Below are positions 1-8,463 of a DNA stretch of 64,000 nt, piece by piece. The translations under genes were made by a program, and so were the position numbers. How positions within the stretch are numbered: the first letter of the stretch is position 1; every line of letters starts with the position of its first letter. Below the pieces are notes generated by a model. It saw nothing but the letters and a program-made list of their open reading frames with translations. It did not search any database and was not told the origin of the DNA. Source of the stretch: Streptomyces sp. SID8374 (GTDB taxonomy: Bacteria > Actinomycetota > Actinomycetes > Streptomycetales > Streptomycetaceae); contig NZ_WWGH01000002.1 of the NCBI RefSeq assembly GCF_009865135.1, forward strand, positions 186,001 through 250,000. The letters are read 5' to 3'.

Positions 1-1
1 C

Positions 2-628
2 CGCGGCCTCGGCTCCTCCTCCGCCGCCATCTGCGCCGGAATCGTCGCCGCCCGCGCCGTGACGACAGGCGGCGACGCCCGTCTCGACGACGAGGCCCTG
101 CTGGAGCTGGCCACCGAGATCGAGGGCCACCCCGACAACGTCGCGGCCTGTCTGCTCGGCGGGTTCACCCTCGCGTGGATGGACGGCGGAGCGGCCCGCG
201 CGATCCGGATGGACCCCGCGGAGTCCGTCGTTCCGGTGGTCTTCGTGCCCGGCCGGCCCGTGCTCACCGAGACGGCGCGCGGGCTGCTCCCGCGCTCCGT
301 CCCGCACGTCGACGCGGCCCTCAACGCGGGCCGGGCGGCCCTGCTCGTCGAGGCGCTGACCAGGCGCCCCGAGCTGCTGCTCGCCGCCACCGAGGACCGC
401 ATCCACCAGGAGTACCGGGGCCCCGCGATGCCGGAGAGCGTCGAGTTGGTGCACCGGCTGCGCGCCGACGGCGTGCCCGCGGTGATCTCCGGCGCGGGCC
501 CCACGGTGCTCGCGCTGGCGGAGGAGGGTTCCGCCGACAAGGTCGCCCGACTGGCGGGCGAGGGCTGGGCCGCGAACCGGCTGGCACTCGACGCCGCGGG
601 CGCCACCGTGCTGCCGCTGGCCGCGTAA
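2..628 (+). CDS. thrB: Homoserine kinase ThrB, 5' truncated by window edge
   Basis: This is the C-terminal part of a GHMP-family kinase that phosphorylates homoserine in threonine biosynthesis. The frame is open from base 2 and the first residues read GLGSSSAAICAGIVAARA, the glycine/serine-rich ATP-binding motif of GHMP kinases, so the true start lies upstream of the window. Further on, EIEGHPDNVAA and VISGAGPTVLAL match the second and third conserved GHMP motifs. About 208 residues are present of a usual 300 or so. The GTG at 59 lies downstream of the ATP motif and cannot be the start. The next gene is rho, as in other streptomycetes. Confidence 0.93.
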   Translation, partial: RGLGSSSAAICAGIVAARAVTTGGDARLDDEALLELATEIEGHPDNVAACLLGGFTLAWMDGGAARAIRMDPAESVVPVVFVPGRPVLTETARGLLPRSVPHVDAALNAGRAALLVEALTRRPELLLAATEDRIHQEYRGPAMPESVELVHRLRADGVPAVISGAGPTVLALAEEGSADKVARLAGEGWAANRLALDAAGATVLPLAA

Positions 629-1017
629 CCGCATGTGATTACCGGTGGCCGAGAGGGGGAATGTTTGTTGGAGCCGGTAGTGTTAACCTCAAGTCTGCAA
701 CCGACGTCTTTGAGGCGCGTTGCTTCGTGTCCCCCTCCGGGACCGCCATTCTTCCGGGAGCCTCCCCAACTGCCTGAGCAGCCTGCCTGAGCAGTTTCGA
801 GCACGCTCCGGAACCGGCACGACACCCCTCGCTCGTCCAGGAGTGGGCCGAGCAGGGGGATCTCGCGCCGGACCCCGCACGTTCATCTCTCCGCCGTACC
901 CGGCGGACCACCGCCCCGGCAAGGTCCGCGATCCAGCAAGATCAACAGACCGCAGTCGGACAGCACAACCGGTCGCCGAGCCAGAAGGCCGACGTCCGCT
1001 CCAGGGAAGGACCCTTC
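629..1017 (+). promoter_or_regulatory. Long non-coding leader/promoter region of rho
   Basis: These 389 bases between thrB and rho hold no convincing gene. An AT-richer stretch around 665-695, containing TAGTGT and TAACCT hexamers, is the likely promoter area, which would leave a leader of roughly 300 nt before rho. A 12-bp element CTGCCTGAGCAG is repeated at 770-781 and 783-794 with one base between. The leader is C-rich on the sense strand, as expected of Rho-loading sites, so autogenous control is plausible but not shown. Confidence 0.45.
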
Positions 1018-3072
1018 GTGAGCGACACCACCGATCTGATGGGCGTGACTGCCGACAAGAACGTCGACAGCGCCGCGCCCGCCGAAGGTGCTGCCACTGG
1101 CACCACCGCACGGCGCCGCCGCTCCGGCACCGGCCTCGAGGGCATGGTCCTGGCCGAGCTGCAGCAGGTCGCGTCCGGCCTCGGCATCAGGGGTACTGCG
1201 CGGATGCGCAAGAGCCAGCTGATCGAGGTCATCAAGGAGGCGCAGGCGGGCGGCGGATCCGCCGCCCCCAAGGCCTCCTCCAAGGCTGGCACCGGGGACG
1301 GCGCCCCCGCCGCCGAGGCGGCGGAGAGCAAGCCCAAGCGGCGCGCCACCTCCAAGGCGCGCACCGGGGACGACGCCGCCGCTGCCGAGAAGGCGGCCCA
1401 GCAGCAGATCGACATCCCCGGCCAGCCGGCCAGCGACGACCAGCCCACGGGCGAGCGCCGTCGCCGCCGCGCCACCGCGCAGGCGGGCAGCCCCGACACC
1501 AAGGCCGAGGCGAAGACCGAGGCCAAGGCGGAGCCGCAGGCAGAGCAGAAGACCGAGGACCGGGGCGAGCCCAAGGGCGACGCCAAGGCCGAGGCCGCCG
1601 CCGACACCGCCGAGGGCCGCCGTGGCGACCGCCAGGGCCGTGGTGACCGCGAGCGCGGTGACCGGGGCGAGCGCGGGGAGCGCCGTGAGCGCCAGCGCGA
1701 CCGCCGGGGCAAGGGCGACGACCAGGGCCAGCAGGGCGGCGGGCAGCAGCAGCGCCCGCAGCGCCAGGGCCAGGGGCAGAGCCAGGGCCAGCAGAACCGT
1801 GACAACGGTCCGCAGGACGACTTCGACGACGAGGCGGGCGGCCGCCGCGGCCGCCGTGGCCGCTACCGCGACCGCCGTGGCCGCCGTGGCCGCGACGACT
1901 TCGCCAGCGATGTGCAGGTGGCCGACGACGACGTCCTGATCCCCGTCGCGGGCATCCTGGACATCCTCGACAACTACGCGTTCATCCGGACCTCCGGCTA
2001 CCTGCCGGGCCCGAACGACGTGTACGTCTCGCTCGCCCAGGTCCGTAAGAACGGCCTGCGCAAGGGCGACCACGTCACCGGTGCGGTGCGCCAGCCCAAG
2101 GACGGCGAGCGGCGCGAGAAGTTCAACGCGCTGGTCCGCCTCGACTCGGTCAACGGCATGGCCCCCGAGTCCGGCCGCGGCCGCCCCGAGTTCCAGAAGC
2201 TGACCCCGCTCTACCCGCAGGACCGGCTCCGTCTGGAGACCGACTCCAACATCCTGACGACGCGGATCATCGACCTGGTGGCCCCGATCGGCAAGGGCCA
2301 GCGCGGGCTCATCGTGGCCCCGCCGAAGACCGGCAAGACGATGATCCTCCAGGCCATCGCCAACGCCATCACGGTCAACAGCCCCGAGTGCCACCTGATG
2401 GTCGTCCTGGTCGACGAGCGTCCGGAAGAGGTCACCGACATGCAGCGGTCGGTGAAGGGCGAGGTCATCTCCTCGACCTTCGACCGCCCCGCCGAGGACC
2501 ACACCACCGTCGCCGAGCTGGCCATCGAGCGCGCCAAGCGCCTCGTGGAGCTGGGTCACGACGTGGTCGTCCTCCTCGACTCGATCACCCGTCTGGGCCG
2601 TGCGTACAACCTCGCGGCGCCCGCCTCCGGCCGCATCCTCTCCGGTGGTGTCGACTCGACCGCGCTCTACCCGCCGAAGCGCTTCTTCGGTGCCGCGCGC
2701 AACATCGAGGACGGCGGCTCGCTGACCATCCTGGCCACCGCGCTCGTCGAGACCGGCTCGCGCATGGACGAGGTGATCTTCGAGGAGTTCAAGGGCACCG
2801 GCAACATGGAGCTCAAACTCGACCGGAAGCTCTCGGACAAGCGCATCTTCCCGGCGGTGGACGTCGACGCGTCCTCCACCCGTAAGGAAGAGATCCTGCT
2901 GGGCACCGACGAGCTGGCGGTCGTCTGGAAGCTGCGCCGGGTGCTGCACGCACTCGACCAGCAGCAGGCGATCGAGCTCCTCCTGGACCGGATGAAGAAG
3001 ACCCAGTCCAACGCGGAGTTCCTGCTCCAGATCCAGAAGACGACGCCGGGTAGCGGAAACGGCAACGACTGA
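1018..3072 (+). CDS. rho: Transcription termination factor Rho
   Basis: Hexameric RNA-dependent helicase that ends transcription. Of its 684 residues, an N-terminal Rho-N type helical domain lies near residues 40-80. A long disordered insert follows (about 85-300), changing from Lys/Glu/Ala-rich to Arg/Gly/Asp- and Gln-rich. The cold-shock-like RNA-binding domain starts near 304, and the ATPase core carries the Walker A segment APPKTGKT at about 434-441. E. coli Rho has 419 residues; the extra mass is the insert, a known feature of actinobacterial Rho. GTG start with GGGAAGGA upstream. Monocistronic: a strong hairpin follows. Confidence 0.97.
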   Translation: MSDTTDLMGVTADKNVDSAAPAEGAATGTTARRRRSGTGLEGMVLAELQQVASGLGIRGTARMRKSQLIEVIKEAQAGGGSAAPKASSKAGTGDGAPAAEAAESKPKRRATSKARTGDDAAAAEKAAQQQIDIPGQPASDDQPTGERRRRRATAQAGSPDTKAEAKTEAKAEPQAEQKTEDRGEPKGDAKAEAAADTAEGRRGDRQGRGDRERGDRGERGERRERQRDRRGKGDDQGQQGGGQQQRPQRQGQGQSQGQQNRDNGPQDDFDDEAGGRRGRRGRYRDRRGRRGRDDFASDVQVADDDVLIPVAGILDILDNYAFIRTSGYLPGPNDVYVSLAQVRKNGLRKGDHVTGAVRQPKDGERREKFNALVRLDSVNGMAPESGRGRPEFQKLTPLYPQDRLRLETDSNILTTRIIDLVAPIGKGQRGLIVAPPKTGKTMILQAIANAITVNSPECHLMVVLVDERPEEVTDMQRSVKGEVISSTFDRPAEDHTTVAELAIERAKRLVELGHDVVVLLDSITRLGRAYNLAAPASGRILSGGVDSTALYPPKRFFGAARNIEDGGSLTILATALVETGSRMDEVIFEEFKGTGNMELKLDRKLSDKRIFPAVDVDASSTRKEEILLGTDELAVVWKLRRVLHALDQQQAIELLLDRMKKTQSNAEFLLQIQKTTPGSGNGND

Positions 3073-3091
3073 CGTATCCACGGCAGTTGAC

Positions 3092-3131
3092 GCCGAGGGC
3101 CCCCAGCACCACGGTGCCGGGGGCCCTCGGC
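3092..3131 (+). terminator. Hairpin terminator after rho
   Basis: A perfect 13-bp stem (3092-3104 with 3119-3131), with a nested GCACC/GGTGC stem in the loop. There is no U-tract, as is usual for Streptomyces hairpin terminators. The following 270 bases up to 3403 hold no gene that I can support. Confidence 0.8.
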
Positions 3132-3403
3132 GTTCCCGGCCCCCGCCCCGAGACCTTTGCCACACGCCGGCCCGCCGGACCACGCCCCCGCAGGTGCGTG
3201 TACGGGGCAGGAAACCGCAGGTGAACGCGGAAGCGCGGCCCGTCCGCCGACCCTCTCGCGCCCTTCGCCGCTCACACGGGACACACAGGGCCCTGTGCAA
3301 CCCTTTTTGCTGCTTCGCCGTCTGATCAAGAGATGACAAACCCTCCCGGAAGCATCACGGCCGGGGGCCAGGAGCAGGCGGAGCGCCGTAACGAGGGAGA
3401 CGC

Positions 3404-4507
3404 GTGAGCGAGCAGAAGAAGACCCCGGGGCGGATACGCGGCTCCGGCACCCGCCGGAGGAAGCCCTCGCGGAGCCACCGCGCGAAGGCCATCACGGCCT
3501 GGACGGTGGCGGGCGTGGTGGTCGTCGGCGGGGCCGGGCTCGGATACGCCTACGTCACCCTCGACGGCAACCTCTCCAGCGTCGACATCGACGCCAAGCT
3601 CGGTACCGACCGCCCCGACGACGTGGACGACGGCTCGCAGGACATCCTGGTGCTGGGCTCCGACTCGCGCTCCGGTGACAACGGCAAGTACGGCGCCGAC
3701 GAGGGCGCCGCCCGCTCCGACACGGCGATGGTCATGCACGTCGACAAGGGCCACAAGTCGGCGAGCGTCGTCTCGATACCGCGCGACACCCTGATCGAAC
3801 GCCCCGCCTGCGCGAGCGACACCACGGACGAGACGGTCCCCGCCGCCCACCGGGCCATGTTCAACACCGCCTACGAGGTCGGCGGGCCGGCCTGCGCGGT
3901 CAAGACCGTCGAATCGATGTCCGGTATCCGCATGGACCACTACGTCGAGGTCGACTTCACCGGCTTCGAGAAGCTCATCGACGAGCTCGGCGGCGTCGAG
4001 ATCACCACCAGGACCGCGATCAACGACTCCAAGAGCCACCTCGACCTGGAGCCGGGCACCCACACCCTGGACGGCGAGGAGTCCCTCGGCCTCGTCCGTA
4101 CCCGCAAGAGCGTCGGCGACGGCAGCGACCTGGGCCGTATCCAGCTCCAGCAGGCGTTCATCAAGGCGCTGATGAAGCAGGCCAAGAACGTCGGGGTGTT
4201 CTCCAGCCCCACGAAGCTGTTCGGCCTCGCGGACGCCGCCACCAAGGCGCTCACCACCGACTCCGGCCTCGGCTCGGTCAAGAAGCTCACCGGCTTCGCC
4301 AACGGCCTCAAGGGGCTCGGCGCGGACAACGTCCACATGGTGACCCTGCCGGTGGAGTACGACCCCGCCGACCCCAACCGGGTCCTCCCGCAGGAACAGG
4401 CCGGCAAGCAGGTCTGGGCCGCCCTGAAGCAGGACCGGCCCATCCCCGCCTCCGCCACCGAGAAGTCCGCCGGGGACAAGGGCGAGGCCGGACAGGTGGT
4501 GCGCTGA
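3404..4507 (+). CDS. LytR-CpsA-Psr (LCP) family cell-wall ligase
   Basis: 367-residue membrane-anchored protein of the LCP family, which transfers undecaprenyl-linked glycopolymers onto peptidoglycan outside the membrane. A basic cytoplasmic tail (1-27) and one transmembrane segment (about 28-50) precede the LCP domain. Visible signatures are VLGSDSR, the RSDTAMVMHVD strand and SIPRDTL, whose Arg and Asp residues bind the pyrophosphate lipid and metal. GTG start with GAGGGAGA seven bases upstream. The lipid-linked sugar transferase at 10022 is in the same functional area, but which polymer this ligase handles cannot be read from sequence. Confidence 0.92.
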   Translation: MSEQKKTPGRIRGSGTRRRKPSRSHRAKAITAWTVAGVVVVGGAGLGYAYVTLDGNLSSVDIDAKLGTDRPDDVDDGSQDILVLGSDSRSGDNGKYGADEGAARSDTAMVMHVDKGHKSASVVSIPRDTLIERPACASDTTDETVPAAHRAMFNTAYEVGGPACAVKTVESMSGIRMDHYVEVDFTGFEKLIDELGGVEITTRTAINDSKSHLDLEPGTHTLDGEESLGLVRTRKSVGDGSDLGRIQLQQAFIKALMKQAKNVGVFSSPTKLFGLADAATKALTTDSGLGSVKKLTGFANGLKGLGADNVHMVTLPVEYDPADPNRVLPQEQAGKQVWAALKQDRPIPASATEKSAGDKGEAGQVVR

Positions 4508-4515
4508 GGCCCGCG

Positions 4516-4542
4516 GGGAATACCTGCGGCCCGCCCCCGGTT
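4516..4542 (+). promoter_or_regulatory. Predicted sigma-R promoter of rpmE
   Basis: GGGAAT at 4516-4521 and GTT at 4540-4542, with exactly 18 bases between, fit the Streptomyces SigR consensus (GGGAAT-N18/19-GTT). SigR is the thiol-oxidative-stress sigma factor, and rpmE is a reported SigR target in S. coelicolor as far as I recall. The start of transcription would be near 4550, about 95 bases before the rpmE start codon. Confidence 0.75.
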
Positions 4543-4645
4543 TTGGGAGATACGGCTGGTCCTGGCAGACTGGTACGTCGGCCCCGGTTCACGGCCGCGC
4601 AATCCGCGCGGACGACCCGGCGCCCTCCCGAAACTAGGAGACACC

Positions 4646-4870
4646 TTGAAGCGCGACATCCACCCCGAGTACGTCGAGACGCAGGTCAGCTGCACCTGCG
4701 GTGCGTCGTTCACCACCCGGAGCACCATCGACGGCGGCAACATCCGCGCCGACGTCTGCTCCGAGTGCCACCCGTTCTACACGGGCAAGCAGAAGATCCT
4801 CGACACCGGCGGCCGCGTGGCCCGCTTCGAGGCCCGCTTCGGCAAGGCTGCCGGCTCCGCCAGCAAGTAG
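4646..4870 (+). CDS. rpmE: 50S ribosomal protein L31, zinc-binding form
   Basis: 74-residue large-subunit ribosomal protein bL31. Four cysteines (C16, C18, C38, C41, in SCTCG and VCSECH) mark the zinc-binding C+ form, in contrast to the cysteine-free paralog made under zinc starvation. The C-terminal KQKILDTGGRVARFEARFG segment is typical of the family. The start is TTG, chosen because AGGAG lies five bases upstream and the protein then begins MKRDIHPEY as in other L31 proteins. A SigR-type promoter precedes it and a T-rich terminator follows, so the gene is transcribed alone. Confidence 0.97.
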   Translation: MKRDIHPEYVETQVSCTCGASFTTRSTIDGGNIRADVCSECHPFYTGKQKILDTGGRVARFEARFGKAAGSASK

Positions 4871-4880
4871 CGAGCCACTG

Positions 4881-4930
4881 CGCCGGTTCCTGGCGCCCTC
4901 TTCCCGGGGGCGTCGGAACCGGCGTTTTTT
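4881..4930 (+). terminator. Intrinsic terminator after rpmE
   Basis: A long interrupted stem (CGCCGGTTCC with GGAACCGGCG, plus an inner GCGCCC/GGGGCG stem) followed directly by six T residues at 4925-4930. This is a textbook intrinsic terminator, of a kind rare in Streptomyces. Confidence 0.9.
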
Positions 4931-5022
4931 CCGGTCGGGTGTGCGGGGGAGCCCCCGGCACACCCCACCCGGCAGTACGCCCTCCAGCAGGTCGCAGACT
5001 TACATCAACCAGGAGCCCCCGA

Positions 5023-6099
5023 ATGTTCGAGGCGGTCGAGGAACTGATCGGCGAACACGCCGGTCTTGAGAAGAAGCTCGCCGACCCGTCGGTCCACGCC
5101 GACCAGGCCAACGCGCGCAAGCTGAACAAGCGCTACGCGGAGCTGACCCCGATCGTCTCCACGTACCGGGCCTGGAAGCAGACCGGCGAGGACATCGAGA
5201 CCGCCCGCGAGTACGCCGCGGACGACCCCGACTTCGCCGCCGAGGTCAAGGACCTGGAGAAGGAGCGCGAAGAGCTCACCGAGAAGCTCCGCCTCCTCCT
5301 CGTACCCCGCGACCCCAGCGACGACAAGGATGTCCTCCTGGAGATCAAGGCGGGCGCCGGCGGTGACGAGTCCGCCCTGTTCGCCGGTGACCTGCTGCGC
5401 ATGTATCTGCGGTACGCCGAGCGCATCGGCTGGAAGACCGAGATCATCGACTCCACCGAGTCCGAGCTCGGCGGCTACAAGGACGTCCAGGTCGCCGTCA
5501 AGACCAAGGGCGGCAACGGCGCCACCGAGCCCGGCCAGGGCGTCTGGGCCCGGATGAAGTACGAGGGCGGCGTGCACCGCGTGCAGCGCGTGCCCTCCAC
5601 CGAGTCCCAGGGCCGCATCCACACCTCCGCCGCGGGCGTGCTCGTCACCCCCGAGGCCGAGGAGGTCGACGTCGAGATCCACGCCAACGACCTCCGTATC
5701 GACGTCTACCGCTCCTCGGGCCCCGGCGGCCAGTCCGTCAACACGACCGACTCCGCCGTCCGCATCACGCACCTGCCGACCGGCGTCGTCGCCTCCTGCC
5801 AGAACGAGAAGAGCCAGCTCCAGAACAAGGAGCAGGCCATGCGCATCCTGCGCTCCCGGCTGCTGGCCGCCGCCCAGGAGGCCGCCGAGCAGGAGGCCTC
5901 CGACGTGCGCCGCAGCCAGGTCCGCACGGTCGACCGCTCCGAGAAGATCCGTACGTACAACTTCCCGGAAAACCGCATCTCGGACCACCGCGTCGGCTTC
6001 AAGGCGTACAACTTGGACCAGGTACTCGACGGAGAACTCGACGCCGTCATCCAGGCGTGCGTCGACGCCGACTCCGCCGCCAAGCTCGCCAACGCGTAA
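5023..6099 (+). CDS. prfA: Peptide chain release factor 1
   Basis: 358-residue RF1, which reads UAA/UAG stop codons in the ribosomal A site and hydrolyses peptidyl-tRNA. The catalytic GGQ sits in SSGPGGQSVNTTDSAVR. The codon-reading loop is PST in RVPSTESQGRIHTSA, the RF1 form (PxT) and not the RF2 form (SPF). I chose ATG 5023 (MFEAVEEL), preceded by AGGAG; longer upstream readings would run through the rpmE gene. prmC, which methylates the GGQ glutamine, follows 46 bases later. Confidence 0.97.
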   Translation: MFEAVEELIGEHAGLEKKLADPSVHADQANARKLNKRYAELTPIVSTYRAWKQTGEDIETAREYAADDPDFAAEVKDLEKEREELTEKLRLLLVPRDPSDDKDVLLEIKAGAGGDESALFAGDLLRMYLRYAERIGWKTEIIDSTESELGGYKDVQVAVKTKGGNGATEPGQGVWARMKYEGGVHRVQRVPSTESQGRIHTSAAGVLVTPEAEEVDVEIHANDLRIDVYRSSGPGGQSVNTTDSAVRITHLPTGVVASCQNEKSQLQNKEQAMRILRSRLLAAAQEAAEQEASDVRRSQVRTVDRSEKIRTYNFPENRISDHRVGFKAYNLDQVLDGELDAVIQACVDADSAAKLANA

Positions 6100-6145
6100 G
6101 CGCACCGCCCGCCCCGCACACCCGTGAACCGTACGGAGAACCGCG

Positions 6146-6991
6146 ATGAACCTGCTGCTCGCCGAGGTGGCCCAGGCCACCCAGCGGCTGGCCGACGCCG
6201 GTGTCCCCTCACCGCGATTCGACGCCGAGGAACTCGCGGCCTTCGTCCACGGCGTGAAGCGGGGCGAGCTGCACCAGGTGCCCGACACCGACTTCGACGC
6301 CCGGTACTGGGAGACCATCGCCCGTCGTGAGGCCCGCGAACCGCTCCAGCACATCACCGGCCGCGCCTTCTTCCGCTACCTGGAGCTCCAGGTCGGACCC
6401 GGCGTCTTCGTGCCCCGGCCGGAGACCGAGTCGGTCGTCGGCTGGGCCATAGACGCCGTCCGCGCGATGGACGTCGTGGAGCCCGTCGTCGTCGACCTGT
6501 GCACCGGCTCGGGCGCCATCGCGCTCGCCATGGCGCAGGAGGTCCCGCGCTCGCGCGTCCACGCCGTGGAGCTCTCCGAGGACGCCCTCAAGTGGACCCG
6601 GAAGAACGCCGAGGGGTCCAGGGTCACCGTCCACAAGGGAGACGCCCTGAGCGCCCTTCCCGAGCTGGACGGCCAGGTCGACCTGGTGATCTCCAACCCG
6701 CCGTACATCCCGCTCACCGAGTGGGAGTACGTCGCCCCCGAGGCCCGCGACCACGACCCGGAGATGGCTCTCTTCTCCGGCGAGGACGGCCTCGACACCA
6801 TCCGCGGCATCGAACGCACCGCCCACCGTCTGCTCCGCCCCGGCGGCCTCGTCGTCATCGAGCACGCCGACACCCAGGGCGGCCAGGTGCCGTGGATCTT
6901 CACCGAGGAGCGGGGCTGGGCCGACGCCGCCGACCACCCCGACCTCAACAAGCGGCCCCGGTTCGCCACCGCCCGCAAGGCCCTGCCGTGA
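6146..6991 (+). CDS. prmC: PrmC: release factor N5-glutamine methyltransferase
   Basis: 281-residue SAM-dependent methyltransferase (HemK family) that methylates the Gln of the GGQ motif in release factors. The N-terminal five-helix bundle that recognises the release factor is followed by a Rossmann domain with VVDLCTGSGAIALAMA (SAM binding) and the catalytic NPPY at residues 184-187 (LVISNPPYIPLTEW). Its place right after its substrate gene prfA supports the call. ATG start with GGAGAA upstream. Confidence 0.96.
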   Translation: MNLLLAEVAQATQRLADAGVPSPRFDAEELAAFVHGVKRGELHQVPDTDFDARYWETIARREAREPLQHITGRAFFRYLELQVGPGVFVPRPETESVVGWAIDAVRAMDVVEPVVVDLCTGSGAIALAMAQEVPRSRVHAVELSEDALKWTRKNAEGSRVTVHKGDALSALPELDGQVDLVISNPPYIPLTEWEYVAPEARDHDPEMALFSGEDGLDTIRGIERTAHRLLRPGGLVVIEHADTQGGQVPWIFTEERGWADAADHPDLNKRPRFATARKALP

Positions 6992-7043
6992 CCGGCCCCC
7001 GGCGCCACACCCCGTACCCGTACACGCTTGAGGAGGCCGGCTG

Positions 7044-7691
7044 ATGGCACGGCGATACGACTGCAACGACGCCACCGACCGGACCAGCGGGCTGCGCGAG
7101 GCCGCGTCCGCCGTCCGCCGCGGCGAACTGGTCGTGCTGCCCACCGACACCGTGTACGGGATCGGTGCGGACGCCTTCAGCTCCGAGGGCGTCGCCGACC
7201 TGCTGGACGCCAAGGGGCGCGGCCGCAACATGCCCACCCCCGTCCTCATCGGCTCCCCGAACACCCTGCACGGCCTGGTCACCGACTTCTCCGAGCAGGC
7301 CTGGGAGCTGGTCGACGCGTTCTGGCCCGGCGCCCTCACCCTGGTCGCCAAGCACCAGCCCTCGCTCCAGTGGGACCTGGGCGACACCCGCGGCACCGTC
7401 GCCATCCGGATGCCGCTGCACCCCGTCGCCATCGAGCTGCTGACCGAGGTCGGCCCGATGGCCGTCTCCAGCGCCAACCTCACCGGACACCCCTCTCCCG
7501 AGGACTGCGACGCCGCCCAGGGCATGCTCGGCGACTCCGTCTCCGTCTACCTCGACGGCGGCCCGACGCCCGGCATCGTGCCGTCCTCGATCGTCGACGT
7601 CACCGGCAGTGTCCCGGTCCTCCTGCGGGCCGGTGCGCTCTCCGTCGAGGAGCTGCGCAAGGTGGTCCCCGACCTCGAGGTGGCCAATTGA
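7044..7691 (+). CDS. L-threonylcarbamoyladenylate synthase (Sua5/YrdC family)
   Basis: 215-residue YrdC-domain enzyme making threonylcarbamoyl-AMP from threonine, bicarbonate and ATP for the t6A37 modification of ANN-decoding tRNAs. The motif GELVVLPTDTVYGIGADA near the N terminus and the SSANLTGHPSPED segment are typical. At 215 residues it lacks the extra Sua5 C-terminal domain, so it resembles the short TsaC type. AGGAGG lies a few bases before ATG. Its last four bases (TTGA) overlap the start of the next gene, so the two are translationally coupled. Confidence 0.94.
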   Translation: MARRYDCNDATDRTSGLREAASAVRRGELVVLPTDTVYGIGADAFSSEGVADLLDAKGRGRNMPTPVLIGSPNTLHGLVTDFSEQAWELVDAFWPGALTLVAKHQPSLQWDLGDTRGTVAIRMPLHPVAIELLTEVGPMAVSSANLTGHPSPEDCDAAQGMLGDSVSVYLDGGPTPGIVPSSIVDVTGSVPVLLRAGALSVEELRKVVPDLEVAN

Positions 7692-8329
7692 CCGCCCCCG
7701 AGGGGCGTGGCATAGCGGGGCGGACCGACACCTTCCGCATCCTCCACGTCAGCACCGGCAACGTCTGCCGCTCGCCCATCACCGAGCGGCTGACCCGCCA
7801 TGCCCTGACGCACCGCCTCGGCGACCCGCTCAGCGGCGGCCTGATCGTGGAGAGCGCGGGCACCTGGGGCCATGAGGGCGCCCCCATGGAGGCCAACGCC
7901 GAGGTCGTCCTCGCCGACTTCGGCGCGGACGCCAGCGGCTTCGTCGGCCGCGAGCTCCTCGACGAGCACGTGATCCGCGCCGACCTCGTCCTCACCGCCA
8001 CCCGCGACCACCGCGCCCAGGTCATCTCCATGGGCCACTCCGCGGGCCTGCGGACCTTCACGCTCAAGGAGTTCACCCGGCTGGTGCGGGCGATAGACCC
8101 CGCCACCCTGCCCGACCCCCTCGACGAGGGCGTCGTGGAGCGCGCCCGCGCCCTGGTCCGCGCCGCCGCCGCACTGCGCGGCTGGCTGCTGGCCCCGACC
8201 GCCGAGGCGGACGAGGTCTACGACCCGTACGGGGCGCCCATCACGTTCTTCCGCTCCATCGGCGACGAGATCAACCAGGCGCTGGACCCGGTGGTCACGG
8301 CGCTCACGGGCGTACGCGCGCCGCACTGA
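7688..8329 (+). CDS. Low-molecular-weight phosphotyrosine phosphatase-like protein lacking the nucleophile Cys
   Basis: 213-residue protein with the low-MW PTP fold: P-loop VSTGNVCRSPITERL at residues 21-35 and a later DP motif (LPDPLDEG). In active family members the loop reads V-C-x-G-N-x-C-R-S, the first Cys being the nucleophile. Here that position is Ser22, while Cys27, Arg28 and Ser29 are kept. It is therefore probably not a normal Cys phosphatase and may be a phosphotyrosine-binding or regulatory pseudo-enzyme. TTG start overlaps the previous stop (TTGA), with GAGGTGG upstream; no ATG/GTG start would keep the P-loop strand. Confidence 0.85.
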   Translation: MTAPEGRGIAGRTDTFRILHVSTGNVCRSPITERLTRHALTHRLGDPLSGGLIVESAGTWGHEGAPMEANAEVVLADFGADASGFVGRELLDEHVIRADLVLTATRDHRAQVISMGHSAGLRTFTLKEFTRLVRAIDPATLPDPLDEGVVERARALVRAAAALRGWLLAPTAEADEVYDPYGAPITFFRSIGDEINQALDPVVTALTGVRAPH

Positions 8330-8463
8330 CGGCGTACGCGCGCTGTACGGAGACGGCGTACGCGCGCCGTACGGAGGGCCGGCGGCAGACCGACGCACAT
8401 GCTCCCGCACCGGCGTACACGCTCCGCACCGGCGCACATGCCCCGCACCGGCGGACACACGAG
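8328..8463. repeat. Two short tandem repeat arrays between the PTP-like gene and glyA
   Basis: Two perfect-length 24-bp units (8328-8351 and 8352-8375, one mismatch), with core GGCGTACGCGCGC, begin inside the stop codon of the preceding gene. They are followed by a run of 19-bp units starting GCACCGGCG (8407-8425, 8426-8444, 8445-8463) and a more degenerate unit before them (about 8388-8406). The array fills most of the 279-base gap before glyA. No coding role is visible. Confidence 0.75.

Noticed and set aside
883..3339. 818-residue minus-strand open frame opposite rho
   Set aside because: It mirrors rho, whose Walker motifs, RNA-binding domain and ribosome site are clear. High GC leaves antisense frames open; the translation is low-complexity Leu/Gly/Arg/Asp.
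8328..8463. CRISPR array
   Set aside because: Units are contiguous or degenerate without unique spacers of constant length, and no cas genes are present.
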